A stretch of 64,000 nucleotides of DNA from Paenibacillus sp. Root52 (GCF_001426865.1 NZ_LMFO01000012.1:125086-189085), one strand, 5' to 3'. Positions 1-9,096 are shown, counted from the first letter of the stretch. Notes: generated by a model not told the origin, from the letters alone. Numbers and translations are program-made.

Positions 1-24
1 TTGAATTTTCGCTAGAGCTGGCAT
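1..24 (-). CDS. 5' end of a divergent gene, cut by the window edge
   Basis: Reading leftward, a GAGGTG ribosome binding site sits 6 bases before an ATG at 24..22, followed by eight open codons (MPALAKIQ) that run off the window. Only the start signal is visible, so the product cannot be named. It would be transcribed divergently from the sigma factor gene. A chance match remains possible. Confidence 0.35.
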
Positions 25-317
25 GCTCATCACCTCGTATTATGAATGTAAATTTACAATACACTATTTTCATGAAAATTGCATTAAAAAGAGCTTAAAT
101 TTGTACAAAATTCGACTTTTTTTTAATTTTTGCTTCTGAAGCCTGTTTGCTATAATATATGCTATTGCCCATCAATTGAATCGTGTAAGTACTGGAATAG
201 CTTTTTACTGCTGTGATGACGCTTTATGCAATTTCTGTTATTCTAAAAGAAGATTTTGGGCGGCCCTTAATACATAAGCCGTTATTTTTATGATGCCAAT
301 AAAAAAATACTTAACTT

Positions 318-344
318 TGCAACAATTTTATTGATGGTCACGTC
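318..344 (+). promoter_or_regulatory. Candidate ECF-type promoter of the sigma/anti-sigma operon
   Basis: TGCAAC at 318-323 and CGTC at 341-344 are separated by 17 bases, which resembles the AAC-type -35 and CGT-type -10 of ECF promoters. Transcription would begin near 350, about 25 bases before the GTG start, as expected for autoregulation. The rest of 25-374 is AT-rich without a convincing gene. A TATAAT at 151-156 could be part of an additional sigma-A promoter, but its -35 partner (TTGCTT) is badly spaced at 15 bases. Confidence 0.45.
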
Positions 345-374
345 TGTAAGGTTGCAGGGAGAGGGGGATCCTTT

Positions 375-923
375 GTGGTAGAGCCGGAACTCATCAGAGC
401 CGCTCAATCGGGCGATCGCGACGCTCTAATTACCCTATTGCGGAACATTGAACAGCATGTTTATCGATCCGCATTTTACATTTTAAATAATGAACAAGAC
501 GCTTTGGATGCTGCTCAGGAAGCGTTGATCCGAATTTACACCAAGATTAATTCTTATGAAGAAAAAGCACAATTCAAAACATGGGTTCAACGCATTGTAA
601 CGAATATCTGTATTGACAAATTTAGAAGAACCAAGCCTTCTGTCTCGATTGACGAGCATGAGATGGTTTTTCAAGATAATCAAAATGTAGAATTTGAAGT
701 CATGTCCACGTATGTGGCAAAAGATATTCAGGAGGCGATCAACAAGCTTCCAGAGCATCATCGAACCGTGATTGTTCTAAGATACTTACAGGATTTATCG
801 TATAACGAAATTGCGGACTGTCTTGATCTTCCGTTGAATACGGTGAAGTCTTATTTATTCCGAGCTAGACAACAATTGCAAAATCTATTACAGGAGTATC
901 AGAAAGGTGGTGTGACAGGATGA
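375..923 (+). CDS. ECF-family RNA polymerase sigma factor (SigW-like)
   Basis: This 182-residue protein has the two-domain ECF layout. Sigma region 2 spans about residues 20-90, with the DAAQEALIRIY core-binding motif and FKTWVQRIVTN. Region 4 spans about 125-175, with LPEHHRTVIVLRYLQDLSYNEIA and a helix-turn-helix followed by TVKSYLFRARQQL. No region 1 or 3 is present. The start is GTG at 375, preceded by AGGGGG with about 7-8 bases spacing. The stop overlaps the next ATG by four bases, so it is translationally coupled to the zinc-finger anti-sigma gene, the usual partner arrangement. It probably directs an envelope-stress regulon. It resembles SigW in length and architecture, but the exact ECF group cannot be settled here. 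Confidence 0.9.
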   Translation: MVEPELIRAAQSGDRDALITLLRNIEQHVYRSAFYILNNEQDALDAAQEALIRIYTKINSYEEKAQFKTWVQRIVTNICIDKFRRTKPSVSIDEHEMVFQDNQNVEFEVMSTYVAKDIQEAINKLPEHHRTVIVLRYLQDLSYNEIADCLDLPLNTVKSYLFRARQQLQNLLQEYQKGGVTG

Positions 924-2212
924 AATGTGATGAGGTGGTGGAATGGATGCACCGGTATCTGGATCATGATCTGGGTGAGGTGGAGACCGAGCAGTTGCTA
1001 CAACATGTGGCCAAGTGCCCGGAGTGCGCCGAGAATTTTAGCTTGCTCAGAGCTTTGTCCAGAGAACTGGAAGATTTACCGCAAGTAACCCCAAAGTTTA
1101 GTTTAGTGGATGCAATTATGCCTCAATTAGATGCGATCGACGAAGCGCGGAGGGAACAGAGCAGCACAATGCAAGAAATGAGTCCTGTCCCTGCTGCATT
1201 TGAAAATTTACAACGATCAAGTGAGCGGAAAGTTAAACCCTCATGGTTTAATTCTATGGTTGGTCGAATGTCTATGGGGGCTGCGGCAGCAGTCTTGGTA
1301 TTAGGCGTAGCTATGTGGGGTTATAAGCCTGAGAAAATTGAAAATGCAGAGTCAATGATGGGTGCAGGGAGTGCTCAAGAAAGCGGTAATGAGGATCAGA
1401 ACGCTTTGAGAATGGAAATTAGCAACGAGGATTCCGCTGCTCCTACAGAAGGAGATAACAGTACAATGTCAGGGCTGTCCAAAGATCAGCCTGATACACA
1501 GCCTGATACACAAGAATCTACTTCGACAGTAAATCCTGAGGAGAATGAGTCGGAGAACGTGCAGGAAACTCAACCACAGGAAGATGTAAAACCGAAACAG
1601 CCTTCGGCTGATGCTGGGGCAAAAGTCGATGCGCCGAAAGAAACACCTTCTGCGTCAACTCCTTCGGAGAATCAAGGGAATGCTAATCAAGCACAACCTG
1701 ATCAACAAAAGAGTGTAGAACCGGGAAGTGCTGATGCTCCTCAAGGGCGTTCAGATGATGGTGCTGGAACTGATCCTGAAACTGGAGAGTCAGAGTCTTT
1801 TTCAACGCAAGATGTAGTGCCGCATGTGAATAATGACGAACCAGCAACGGGGATGGTCGCTCCTAATGCAGATCAGAGCCCTGAGCAGGCGACAGAAGGT
1901 AACAATGGATTGGTTGCTCCAGATCGTGGGTTTGCTGCTGCGGTGACTCCTCCTGCAACAGAGTGGAAGTCTCCGAATGGTTCTTATCTGGTTATACAGA
2001 TCGGCAACCAGCTCAGTGTCTATTCTAAATCTGCCAGTGATTCTGACGTTCTGAATCTAGTAGAACAACGTGATCTGGAAGGAACATTGAAATCGGCTAG
2101 CTGGTCCAAGGATAGCACTGTATTCAATTATGAGACAGAGAAGGATGGAGCAGCACTGAAACAATCATTTAATGTAGCTCCAGCAGCAGACAGCGAGAAT
2201 TCCGGGAAATAA
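920..2212 (+). CDS. Membrane-anchored zinc-finger anti-sigma factor with a long extracytoplasmic region
   Basis: This protein has 430 residues. The N-terminus is a zinc-finger anti-sigma domain with the His-x3-Cys-x2-Cys signature (His29, Cys33, Cys36) and an upstream Cys3. One membrane segment (about 116-135, rich in Ala/Val/Leu) follows. Residues 140-335 are a low-complexity Glu/Asp/Gln/Pro/Ser region that looks disordered. The last ~80 residues (from WKSPNGSYLVIQIGNQLSVY to WSKDSTVFNY) look like one or two beta-propeller-type strands-and-turns and may be a sensor, but this is inference. It overlaps the sigma gene by ATGA. By family knowledge it would hold the sigma factor at the membrane until regulated proteolysis or a signal releases it. 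Confidence 0.88.
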   Translation: MKCDEVVEWMHRYLDHDLGEVETEQLLQHVAKCPECAENFSLLRALSRELEDLPQVTPKFSLVDAIMPQLDAIDEARREQSSTMQEMSPVPAAFENLQRSSERKVKPSWFNSMVGRMSMGAAAAVLVLGVAMWGYKPEKIENAESMMGAGSAQESGNEDQNALRMEISNEDSAAPTEGDNSTMSGLSKDQPDTQPDTQESTSTVNPEENESENVQETQPQEDVKPKQPSADAGAKVDAPKETPSASTPSENQGNANQAQPDQQKSVEPGSADAPQGRSDDGAGTDPETGESESFSTQDVVPHVNNDEPATGMVAPNADQSPEQATEGNNGLVAPDRGFAAAVTPPATEWKSPNGSYLVIQIGNQLSVYSKSASDSDVLNLVEQRDLEGTLKSASWSKDSTVFNYETEKDGAALKQSFNVAPAADSENSGK

Positions 2213-2384
2213 TCGATCGTACCATATTATGGTTATCAACTGTCCATGGAAGAACATTCTAGCTGCATCCGAATATAATGGAAGTAAACCACGTCCTATA
2301 TCAGTTATAACAACTGACGTCGTATGACCGCGCATCAGCCTCTTCTAGAGTGGTTGGTGCTGCGTTTATATAGATGTAGGACTA

Positions 2385-2424
2385 AGGGGTCTTCATCCAC
2401 ATGGTGGATTGAAGGCCCCTTTGT
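2385..2424 (+). terminator. Rho-independent terminator after the anti-sigma gene
   Basis: GGGGTCTTCATCCAC and GTGGATTGAAGGCCCC pair around an ATG loop with one small bulge, followed by a T-rich tail. It lies 170 bases after the anti-sigma stop and 50 bases before holA, separating the two units. Nothing else was recognised in 2213-2469. Confidence 0.7.
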
Positions 2425-2472
2425 TGTCTGTCACGTTTTCTGGTAGGATAAGAGGGATAAGGAGGCACCGTG

Positions 2473-3489
2473 ATGGATGTGAAGAGTGCAACAAAAGCAA
2501 TACGAAGTGGGGATACGGCTCCGATATATGTGCTGTACGGAACGGAGAAATACCAGATACAGCAATTTACGGATATGTTGAAGGAACAGGTTATTGAGGA
2601 GGAGCATCGAGATTTTGCGATTGTACCTTATGATCTCTCGGAGACGCCTGTAGAAGTTGTTATTGAAGAAGCGGAGACGGTTCCTTTCCTTGTGCCACGT
2701 AAACTAATTATTGTTAGAGATGCGAATCTGTTTACAGCCGGTAAGGATTCCAAAATTGAGCATCAAGTTGATCGCTTGCTGACATACATGGATAATCCTG
2801 CGGATTACAGTACAATCGTATTTTTAGCCCAAGGGGATAAGCTGGACGAGCGCAAAAAGTTAGTGAAAGCTGCGAAGAAGCAAGCCATTGTGCTTTCGTT
2901 TGCTCCACTTAGTGGGGAAGAGTTGTTGAACTGGATTGTGAAGCTGGCTAAACAACGTGAGGTTACCTTTGAGCCTGGAGCTCCGGATATTCTAGTTAGT
3001 TTTGCTGGCACAGGTCTACAGACGTTATCTGCTGAAGTAGACAAGCTCTGCCTTTTTGCTGGAAACGGTGGCATGATTAGACGTGCGGATATCGAATCGT
3101 TGGTTGCGCGTAGCACGGAGCAGAATGTATTTGCTCTAGTAGAGGAATTGGCGAATCTAAGGCTTGAGAAGGCGTTATCCCTATTCTATGAGTTGTTGAA
3201 ACAGCGCGAAGAGCCTATCAAAATTGCGGCATTGATCGCTAGACAGTTCCGAATCATGATTCAAGTGAAGGAGCTTGGGCAACAGAGCTATTCACAGCAG
3301 CAGATTGCAAGCCAGCTTGGACTTCACCCCTATGCAGTCAAAATTGCTGGGGAGCAGGCACGTAAATTTCAACCTGAACGTTTACGACTGATTTTAAGCC
3401 ATCTGAGTGAGCTGGATTATCAAATGAAAACAGGCGCTGTAGACAAAGTGCTGGGTCTGGAGTTGTTTTTGTTAAAACTTGGTGCCTAA
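2473..3489 (+). CDS. holA: DNA polymerase III subunit delta
   Basis: HolA opens the beta clamp as part of the clamp-loader complex at the replication fork. The 338-residue length matches the family (about 340). The N-terminal AAA-like domain begins with PIYVLYGTEKYQIQQF, followed by EEAETVPFLVPRKLIIVRDA, and the C-terminal helical collar ends with DKVLGLELFLLKL. As in other delta subunits there is no intact Walker A. Two overlapping starts exist: GTG at 2470 and ATG at 2473. The AAGGAGG ribosome site lies 7 bases before the ATG and only 4 before the GTG, so ATG is preferred. In Bacilli holA usually follows comEC and precedes rpsT. Here the sigma/anti-sigma pair lies upstream. Confidence 0.95.
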   Translation: MDVKSATKAIRSGDTAPIYVLYGTEKYQIQQFTDMLKEQVIEEEHRDFAIVPYDLSETPVEVVIEEAETVPFLVPRKLIIVRDANLFTAGKDSKIEHQVDRLLTYMDNPADYSTIVFLAQGDKLDERKKLVKAAKKQAIVLSFAPLSGEELLNWIVKLAKQREVTFEPGAPDILVSFAGTGLQTLSAEVDKLCLFAGNGGMIRRADIESLVARSTEQNVFALVEELANLRLEKALSLFYELLKQREEPIKIAALIARQFRIMIQVKELGQQSYSQQQIASQLGLHPYAVKIAGEQARKFQPERLRLILSHLSELDYQMKTGAVDKVLGLELFLLKLGA

Positions 3490-3554
3490 GAAATGTTGCG
3501 TGATATGGTGTAATGTTAATCATTATTGCGAATTATTCATTAGGGCAAATAGAC

Positions 3555-3609
3555 AAAAGCGGCTCTCATTCCGTTGATCAATGATCAACCGAGTGAGAGC
3601 CGCTTTTTG
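3555..3609 (+). terminator. Strong intrinsic terminator after holA
   Basis: AAAAGCGGCTCTCA (3555-3568) pairs with TGAGAGCCGCTTTTT (3594-3608). The loop itself contains the smaller palindrome TTGATCAATGATCAA. The A-run/T-run symmetry means it could act on both strands. Confidence 0.85.
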
Positions 3610-3639
3610 TTCTGATAGTACTCAACCGACCACATAGCT

Positions 3640-3675
3640 AAAAAATCCTGAAAGCACATGCTGTTCAGGATTTTT
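3640..3675 (-). terminator. Intrinsic terminator of rpsT
   Basis: TTCAGGATTTTT (3664-3675) and AAAAAATCCTGAA (3640-3652) form a stem around an 11-base loop. On the minus strand it ends in a T-run 27 bases after the rpsT stop. Confidence 0.8.
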
Positions 3676-3701
3676 CCATTGGATCGTATAAGTAACGCTT
3701 C

Positions 3702-3974
3702 TTACGCTTGTGCGGAAAGAGCGTTCAGTTTTTTCGCCAAGCGAGACTTTTTGCGAGCTGCAGCATTTTTATGAACCAGACCTTTAGTTACAGCCTTGTC
3801 CAGCTTTTTGGAAGCAGCTTGAATTGCAGCTTTAGCAGTATCAACTTCGTTGCTTACCAGGGCAGCATCAGCAGCTTTAACAGCTGTACGAAGTGCAGAT
3901 TTCTGGGAAGCATTGAGTGCGCGGCGCTTGTCGCTCGTTTTTACGCGTTTAACAGCGGATTTGATGTTTGGCAT
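3702..3974 (-). CDS. rpsT: 30S ribosomal protein S20
   Basis: This is a 90-residue, Lys/Ala/Arg-rich helical protein starting [18 protein letters not shown], with the family core NKAAARKK-like segment near [19 protein letters not shown]20 binds 16S rRNA early in small-subunit assembly. The open frame extends three codons further to a GTG at 3983, but that GTG is inside the GGAGGTG ribosome binding site. The ATG at 3974 has ideal spacing and the conserved N-terminus. It is transcribed against its neighbours, the usual orientation in Bacilli between holA and gpr, and has its own terminator. Confidence 0.97.
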   Translation of the reverse strand: MPNIKSAVKRVKTSDKRRALNASQKSALRTAVKAADAALVSNEVDTAKAAIQAASKKLDKAVTKGLVHKNAAARKKSRLAKKLNALSAQA

Positions 3975-4087
3975 TACATTCACCTCCTGTAAGGCATTTG
4001 CATGAATACAAACGTTTCACAACTTAAAATATTCTAGCATGATGGCATGCAAATTGCAACAGAAATTCCTATCATATTCGGGCATGT

Positions 4088-4118
4088 TGCATAAAGTATC
4101 CCTTTTTCCCACACAATA
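4088..4118 (+). promoter_or_regulatory. Candidate forespore (sigma-G/F) promoter of gpr
   Basis: TGCATA (4088-4093) and CACAATA (4112-4118) are separated by 18 bases. They match 5 of 6 and 5 of 7 positions of the sigma-G type TGAATA / CATACTA pattern. The predicted start is about 25 bases before the gpr ATG. In Bacillus gpr is made in the forespore under sigma-F and sigma-G, which supports but does not prove the call. Confidence 0.4.
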
Positions 4119-4149
4119 TGCTCAAATGCGGTAAGGGAGGCAAGAACGG

Positions 4150-5151
4150 ATGACACTTGATTTACAAAACTATACAGTACGCACTGATTTGGCGATTGAT
4201 TCAAAGGAAATGGTTCAAGGTGAACAAAAGCAAACGATCCCAGGGCTGCGGGAAGATGTAGAGACCAAAGAAGGAATCACGATTACGCGGATTGATGTTC
4301 TGAACGATGCTGCGGCACAAGCCATTGGACGTGTGAAGGGACATTACGTTACGTTGGAGGTTCCAGCCCTTCGCAATGGAGATACGGAACTACAGGAGCG
4401 TGTTGCTGCGGAGTTCACTCGAGAAATGGAAGACTTTATGACCAAAGCAGGCATTAACAAAGACTCCAAGATCTTAATTGTGGGATTGGGAAATTTAAAT
4501 GTGACACCTGATGCACTTGGCCCGTTAGTCGTGGAGAATCTCATGGTTACCCGTCAATATTTTGAATTAGTACCTGATCAGGTAGCGCCAGGCTATCGAG
4601 AAGTGAGTGCTATTGCTCCAGGGGTACTCGGAACTACGGGGATTGAATCGAGTGATATCGTACAAGGTATCGTGGATCGAACCAAGCCAGATGCGATTAT
4701 TGCGATTGATTCTCTTGCTTCCCGTTCATTAGAACGTGTCAACACGACGATACAAGTTGCAGATATAGGGATTCACCCAGGTTCTGGCATTGGGAATAAG
4801 CGACGTGGCTTAACGAAGGATATTCTGGGTGTGCCTTGTATTGCAATTGGTGTCCCTACCGTATGTTATGCATCAACGATTGTGAATAACGCAATTGAAA
4901 TGATGCGGAACCATTTCCGCCAGGAGACGGATCAAACGAAACAAATCATGGGCATGCTTGACAACATCAGTGAGCATGAGCGCCTCAGTTTGGTCAAAGA
5001 AATATTGGAACCACTGGGTCATGATCTGATCGTAACCCCTAAAGAGATTGATGAGTTTATAGAAGACATCGCTAATGTCATTGCAACAGGGCTGAATGCA
5101 GCACTACATGATGCTGTAAATCCTGACAATGTAGCCGCATATACACATTAA
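4150..5151 (+). CDS. gpr: GPR endopeptidase (germination protease)
   Basis: GPR degrades small acid-soluble spore proteins at germination, releasing amino acids and uncovering spore DNA. The 333-residue protein begins with a short propeptide-like N-terminus including YTVRTDLAID, where related zymogens are autoprocessed next to the Arg-Thr-Asp-Leu motif. Conserved family segments are visible: GHYVTLEVPALRNGD, ILIVGLGNLNVTPDALGP, GVLGTTGIESSDIV, IIAIDSLASRS and GSGIGNKRRGL. These include the aspartates used by this aspartic-type peptidase family (A25). A GGGAGG ribosome site precedes the ATG. It is followed by a terminator and then spoIIP, the same pairing as in Bacillus. Confidence 0.96.
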   Translation: MTLDLQNYTVRTDLAIDSKEMVQGEQKQTIPGLREDVETKEGITITRIDVLNDAAAQAIGRVKGHYVTLEVPALRNGDTELQERVAAEFTREMEDFMTKAGINKDSKILIVGLGNLNVTPDALGPLVVENLMVTRQYFELVPDQVAPGYREVSAIAPGVLGTTGIESSDIVQGIVDRTKPDAIIAIDSLASRSLERVNTTIQVADIGIHPGSGIGNKRRGLTKDILGVPCIAIGVPTVCYASTIVNNAIEMMRNHFRQETDQTKQIMGMLDNISEHERLSLVKEILEPLGHDLIVTPKEIDEFIEDIANVIATGLNAALHDAVNPDNVAAYTH

Positions 5152-5246
5152 TTGAAATTGGTGAAATTGACTTTACAGAGTTAACCACTTCAAGCCACCT
5201 CCTATCTTTTCCTGGAAAATGCACCTTCCAAACCCTATTAGAAGAG

Positions 5247-5273
5247 AGTCCGAATCTATCGGACTTTCTTTTT
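5247..5273 (+). terminator. Intrinsic terminator after gpr
   Basis: AGTCCGA and TCGGACT form a 7-base-pair stem with an ATCTA loop, followed directly by a tract of T residues with a single C. It separates gpr from spoIIP. Confidence 0.85.
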
Positions 5274-5364
5274 TTTGGAGATTGTCCTCTTCTAGTTCTA
5301 TCAATTCTAACTAGCTCATAGAGTTGGAGTATAAGAGTTGTCCAGCAGGGAAGGAGACAGAGGC

Positions 5365-6672
5365 ATGAACAAAATATTGGCATGGAATATTGGCAAGTGG
5401 AGAAAAAGATTTCTGCATGTACTGGCCATGGGTCGTACATTGCTGTTGCTTATGATTATATCGGTTCTATTTTTTATTGTACTCGGTCTAGGAGGAATGG
5501 CAGAGAAGCAATTGAATAACTCGCCTGTTTCTTCAATGAAAGGATTCGCGAGTACCGTGTCTAGTCGTTTTTTTGTAGACATGCTTGGTATGGAAGTACC
5601 GCACTTAACTCAAAAGGAACAAACTTCCGCGTTTTCAGGTGAGAATTTAACTACGTTTGTTTTTCAACTGCTCACCAATGTTAATCCTCAGGATCCCAAA
5701 AGCTTAATTGCTAGAGAAATGCCAGGAATGGGCTCGAATCAGCCAGTGTTGCTTCGACCAGGCTCGGGCAATGAAAAAGCAGAAGCGCCAGAGGATTATC
5801 AACCCGGTCCCGGATTAACGGACACAGCTTCAACGAATGGTGGGAAAAGTGAGGGAGAACTACATACTCCACCAGGGCAGGATGACACGGACTCACCAGA
5901 TGCTGACGAGACTGAAGATCCTGGAGATTCCAAAGATCCAGAAGCTCAGGAAGATCCGCCTAAGAAGAATCCAGAGGATAATCCCGAACCTACATTAGAT
6001 AAAAAGGCGGTTCTCATCTATCACTCGCATCCACGGGAAGGATACAATCCATTATTAGGCACCAAGAGTGATAATCCTTCGTCTGGCAAGTCCACAGGCA
6101 ATGTTTTTCAAGTGGGGAGCTATTTAACAGATAGTTTGGAAAAACTAGGTATAGGGGTTAAACATGCCAAGGAGGATTACCCTACTAAAGTGAAAGATTA
6201 CAACTGGAATTATTCCTATAAATATTCACGCCAGACGGTAAAAGCTGCACTTGCCCAAAATGATGATCTTACCTATCTCATTGATATCCACAGGGATTCA
6301 CAGCGCCATAATAAAACAACAACAACGATTGAAGGTCTTGGATATGCAAAAGTCTACTTTATCATTGGGCATGAAAATCCAAACTGGGAGAAAAATGAAG
6401 CCTTTGCGGCTAAGATTCACAAGAAGCTTGAGGCCAAGTATCCTGGGGTTTCTCGTGGGGTCTGGGGGAAAACTGGAGGAGGAGCTAACAATGGTGAATA
6501 CAACCAGACGCTGTCTCCAAACAGTATCCTTATTGAAATCGGAGGCATCGATAATACGGCAGCTGAATTAGAGCGAACCTCTAAAATATTAGCTGACATG
6601 ATTGCCGAAGTGTATTGGCAAGATCAGAACGTAGATAAGGCAAGTGCGGAAACAAAAACACAAGGTGGTTAG
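5365..6672 (+). CDS. spoIIP: Stage II sporulation protein P, peptidoglycan amidase/endopeptidase
   Basis: SpoIIP works with SpoIID and SpoIIM in the mother-cell membrane to remove septal peptidoglycan during engulfment. The 435-residue form starts at ATG 5365, with AAGGAG 8 bases upstream. The longer frame from TTG 5338 has no ribosome site. A membrane segment (TLLLLMIISVLFFIVLGL) lies near residues 25-45. An acidic Pro/Glu/Asp linker covers about 140-215, and the C-terminal SpoIIP domain contains VLIYHSHPREGY (metal-site His), LIDIHRDSQ and ILIEIGGIDN (catalytic Glu region). A CATAGAGT at 5317 resembles a sigma-E -10, but its -35 partner is poor. Confidence 0.95.
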   Translation: MNKILAWNIGKWRKRFLHVLAMGRTLLLLMIISVLFFIVLGLGGMAEKQLNNSPVSSMKGFASTVSSRFFVDMLGMEVPHLTQKEQTSAFSGENLTTFVFQLLTNVNPQDPKSLIAREMPGMGSNQPVLLRPGSGNEKAEAPEDYQPGPGLTDTASTNGGKSEGELHTPPGQDDTDSPDADETEDPGDSKDPEAQEDPPKKNPEDNPEPTLDKKAVLIYHSHPREGYNPLLGTKSDNPSSGKSTGNVFQVGSYLTDSLEKLGIGVKHAKEDYPTKVKDYNWNYSYKYSRQTVKAALAQNDDLTYLIDIHRDSQRHNKTTTTIEGLGYAKVYFIIGHENPNWEKNEAFAAKIHKKLEAKYPGVSRGVWGKTGGGANNGEYNQTLSPNSILIEIGGIDNTAAELERTSKILADMIAEVYWQDQNVDKASAETKTQGG

Positions 6673-6723
6673 CGTTGAGTCAACGGAGAACATTCTAAAT
6701 CATGTATCAAGGGGGCGAAGGGC

Positions 6724-7086
6724 TTGTCCAGATTCGGGAAAAAGCTGTTATCGGTTGCTGTTCTGATGTTACTGGGAATTCTGTTTGGTATGCAGCTGGC
6801 AGGCAGTAACTTTCAGCTTGGGAATGATCAGCAGGAAAGTCCTGCGCTTGTAAAGTCAGAGCCAGCATCCGTTGCAGTCGAATCTGAGCCAGAGCAGCCT
6901 GTGGAGCAGGTCGAAAAAAAGGAACCACCGGTTGTACCTGTCCAATCGCCGAGTCAGGTGTTAGGAGCAGAGCAGAGCCAAGCACCGGTTGATGTTCTTG
7001 CTGATAAAACGGCGGGACTTCTTCAGAACCTTTCTCATAGCGGAATTAAATGGGTGGTCTCCCTGTTTAGTGGCGTTGCTGAATAA
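6724..7086 (+). CDS. yqxA: YqxA-like membrane protein (DUF3679 type)
   Basis: This 120-residue protein has an N-terminal membrane segment (KLLSVAVLMLLGILFGMQLAG, about residues 7-27), then a Glu/Pro/Val-rich variable stretch, and a conserved-looking tail (LADKTAGLLQNLSHSGIKWVVSLFSGV). The start is TTG at 6724, with AAGGGGG 8 bases upstream. Position between spoIIP and lepA is exactly that of B. subtilis yqxA, and the size and topology agree. The function is not established; the operon position suggests expression with spoIIP in sporulating cells. Confidence 0.75.
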   Translation: MSRFGKKLLSVAVLMLLGILFGMQLAGSNFQLGNDQQESPALVKSEPASVAVESEPEQPVEQVEKKEPPVVPVQSPSQVLGAEQSQAPVDVLADKTAGLLQNLSHSGIKWVVSLFSGVAE

Positions 7087-7233
7087 AAAGCAATACATTC
7101 AAGGCAAAATATACCCCTGGCAGCTCTTCGTAGTGATAAATTATGATAAAGTTGAAACATCATGGGATTGATGCACCCTGCATCAACTGTTATAATGAAG
7201 TGATTGACACTAGGCTGTTTCTGGGGGTAAGGA

Positions 7234-9048
7234 ATGACTGACATTCGGGCAAGACAACGTAAAATTCGTAACTTTTCAATTATTGCACATATAGATCACG
7301 GCAAATCAACACTTGCGGACCGGATCTTGGAGTACACAGGTGCGCTTACATCGCGTGAGATGCAGGAGCAAGTGCTGGATCAGATGGATCTTGAACGCGA
7401 ACGTGGAATTACGATTAAACTGCAAGCTGTAGCTTTGACTTACAGAGCAGACGATGGCGAAGAGTATTTATTGAACCTGATTGATACGCCAGGACACGTA
7501 GACTTCACGTATGAAGTATCACGGAGTTTGGCTGCTTGTGAAGGCGCACTGTTGGTAGTGGATGCAGCTCAGGGGATTGAAGCGCAAACACTAGCTAACG
7601 TATATCTTGCGCTTGATAACGATCTCGAAATTCTACCAGTCATCAACAAAATCGACCTGCCAAGCGCTGATCCTGATCGCGTGAAACAGGAAGTAGAAGA
7701 TGTGATTGGGCTTGATACAAGTAATGCAGTGCTGGCTTCCGCCAAGGCTGGAATTGGTATCAAGGAGATTCTTGAGCAAGTGGTACAAAGCGTACCTGCT
7801 CCTGCGGGTGACCCGGATCAACCACTGAAAGCGCTGATTTTTGACTCGCACTATGATCCGTACAAAGGTGTAATCGTATACGTACGTGTTGTGGATGGTA
7901 AGATCAAATCCGGTTCGAAGATCAAAATGATGGCAACAGACAAGACATTTGAGGTTATCGAAGTGGGTGCCTTCAAACCACGCATGACCATTGTGGACGA
8001 GCTAAACGTGGGTGACGTTGGATTTATCGTAGCAGGTATCCGGCACGTAGGAGATACGCAGGTCGGGGATACAGTAACCGATGCGAAAAAGCCAACGGCA
8101 GAGCCTTTGCCGGGTTATCGCAAAATTAATCCAATGGTATACTGCGGCCTGTATCCGATTGAAACATCGGATTACGTGGATCTGCGTGAGGCATTGGAGA
8201 AATTGCAGTTAAATGATGCTTCACTGAGCTTTGAGCCAGAGACATCCAGTGCACTTGGATTCGGATTCCGTTGCGGATTCCTCGGATTGTTACACATGGA
8301 CGTTATCCAGGAACGGATTGAGCGTGAGTTCAACATTCCGTTGATCACTACTGCACCAAGCGTAATCTATCATGTCACTCTGACCAATGGTGAGATGATT
8401 CAGATCGACAATCCATCTAACTACCCTGAGGTAGGACGGATTGATTATGTTGAGGAACCATATGTTAAAGCAGCCATTATCGTACCGAATGATTATGTAG
8501 GTACCATTATGGAATTGTGCCAAAACAAACGTGGCGAATACGTTAATATGGAGTACTTGGACACTACGCGGGTTACGATTACGTATGAAATCCCATTGTC
8601 CGAGATTGTGTATGACTTCTTCGATCAATTAAAATCAAGTACCAAAGGTTACGCGTCCTTCGACTATGAGTTGTCTGGTTATCGTCAGTCTAATCTGGCG
8701 AAAATGGATATTTTGCTCAATGGAGAACAGGTCGATGCTCTGTCCTTCATCGTTCACCGTGACCGTGCATATAACCGCGGCCGCATTATCTGTGAGAAGT
8801 TGCGTGAGCTGATTCCACGGCAAATGTTCGAGGTGCCGATTCAGGCATCCGTTGGAACGAAGGTAGTGGCGCGTGAAACGGTAAAAGCAATGCGTAAAAA
8901 CGTACTTGCTAAGTGTTATGGTGGTGACATCTCGCGGAAACGGAAACTGCTTGAGAAGCAGAAGGAAGGTAAGAAGCGGATGAAGCAGGTTGGTAACGTT
9001 GAGGTACCACAAGAAGCGTTCATGGCCGTGTTGAAAATTGATGATTAA
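7234..9048 (+). CDS. lepA: Elongation factor 4 (LepA), ribosome-associated GTPase
   Basis: The protein has 604 residues, the usual LepA length. The GTPase domain shows G1 [10 protein letters not shown]2 region [10 protein letters not shown]3 DTPGHVDF and G4 NKIDLPSAD. The EF-G-like domains II, III and V follow, with [19 protein letters not shown], and the LepA-specific C-terminal domain ends [25 protein letters not shown], which binds the ribosome. LepA acts in back-translocation or in translation initiation/30S maturation. A GGGGTAAGGA site precedes the ATG. The next gene in Bacilli is hemW, as here, but a terminator stands between them. Confidence 0.98.
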   Translation: MTDIRARQRKIRNFSIIAHIDHGKSTLADRILEYTGALTSREMQEQVLDQMDLERERGITIKLQAVALTYRADDGEEYLLNLIDTPGHVDFTYEVSRSLAACEGALLVVDAAQGIEAQTLANVYLALDNDLEILPVINKIDLPSADPDRVKQEVEDVIGLDTSNAVLASAKAGIGIKEILEQVVQSVPAPAGDPDQPLKALIFDSHYDPYKGVIVYVRVVDGKIKSGSKIKMMATDKTFEVIEVGAFKPRMTIVDELNVGDVGFIVAGIRHVGDTQVGDTVTDAKKPTAEPLPGYRKINPMVYCGLYPIETSDYVDLREALEKLQLNDASLSFEPETSSALGFGFRCGFLGLLHMDVIQERIEREFNIPLITTAPSVIYHVTLTNGEMIQIDNPSNYPEVGRIDYVEEPYVKAAIIVPNDYVGTIMELCQNKRGEYVNMEYLDTTRVTITYEIPLSEIVYDFFDQLKSSTKGYASFDYELSGYRQSNLAKMDILLNGEQVDALSFIVHRDRAYNRGRIICEKLRELIPRQMFEVPIQASVGTKVVARETVKAMRKNVLAKCYGGDISRKRKLLEKQKEGKKRMKQVGNVEVPQEAFMAVLKIDD

Positions 9049-9049
9049 T

Positions 9050-9096
9050 AATTCAATTTCGGGTACATCACAGAATGTGTGTATCGAAATTGAATT
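9050..9096 (+). repeat. 12-bp perfect inverted repeat just after lepA
   Basis: AATTCAATTTCG (9050-9061) and CGAAATTGAATT (9085-9096) are perfectly complementary, beginning two bases after the lepA stop codon. No T-run follows, so it is not a standard terminator. It would form a stable 3'-end hairpin in lepA mRNA and could protect the message or stop antisense transcription. Confidence 0.6.

Noticed and set aside
2409..2597. 62-codon open frame overlapping the start of holA
   Set aside because: It begins in the terminator stem and overlaps holA in another frame, with no ribosome site.
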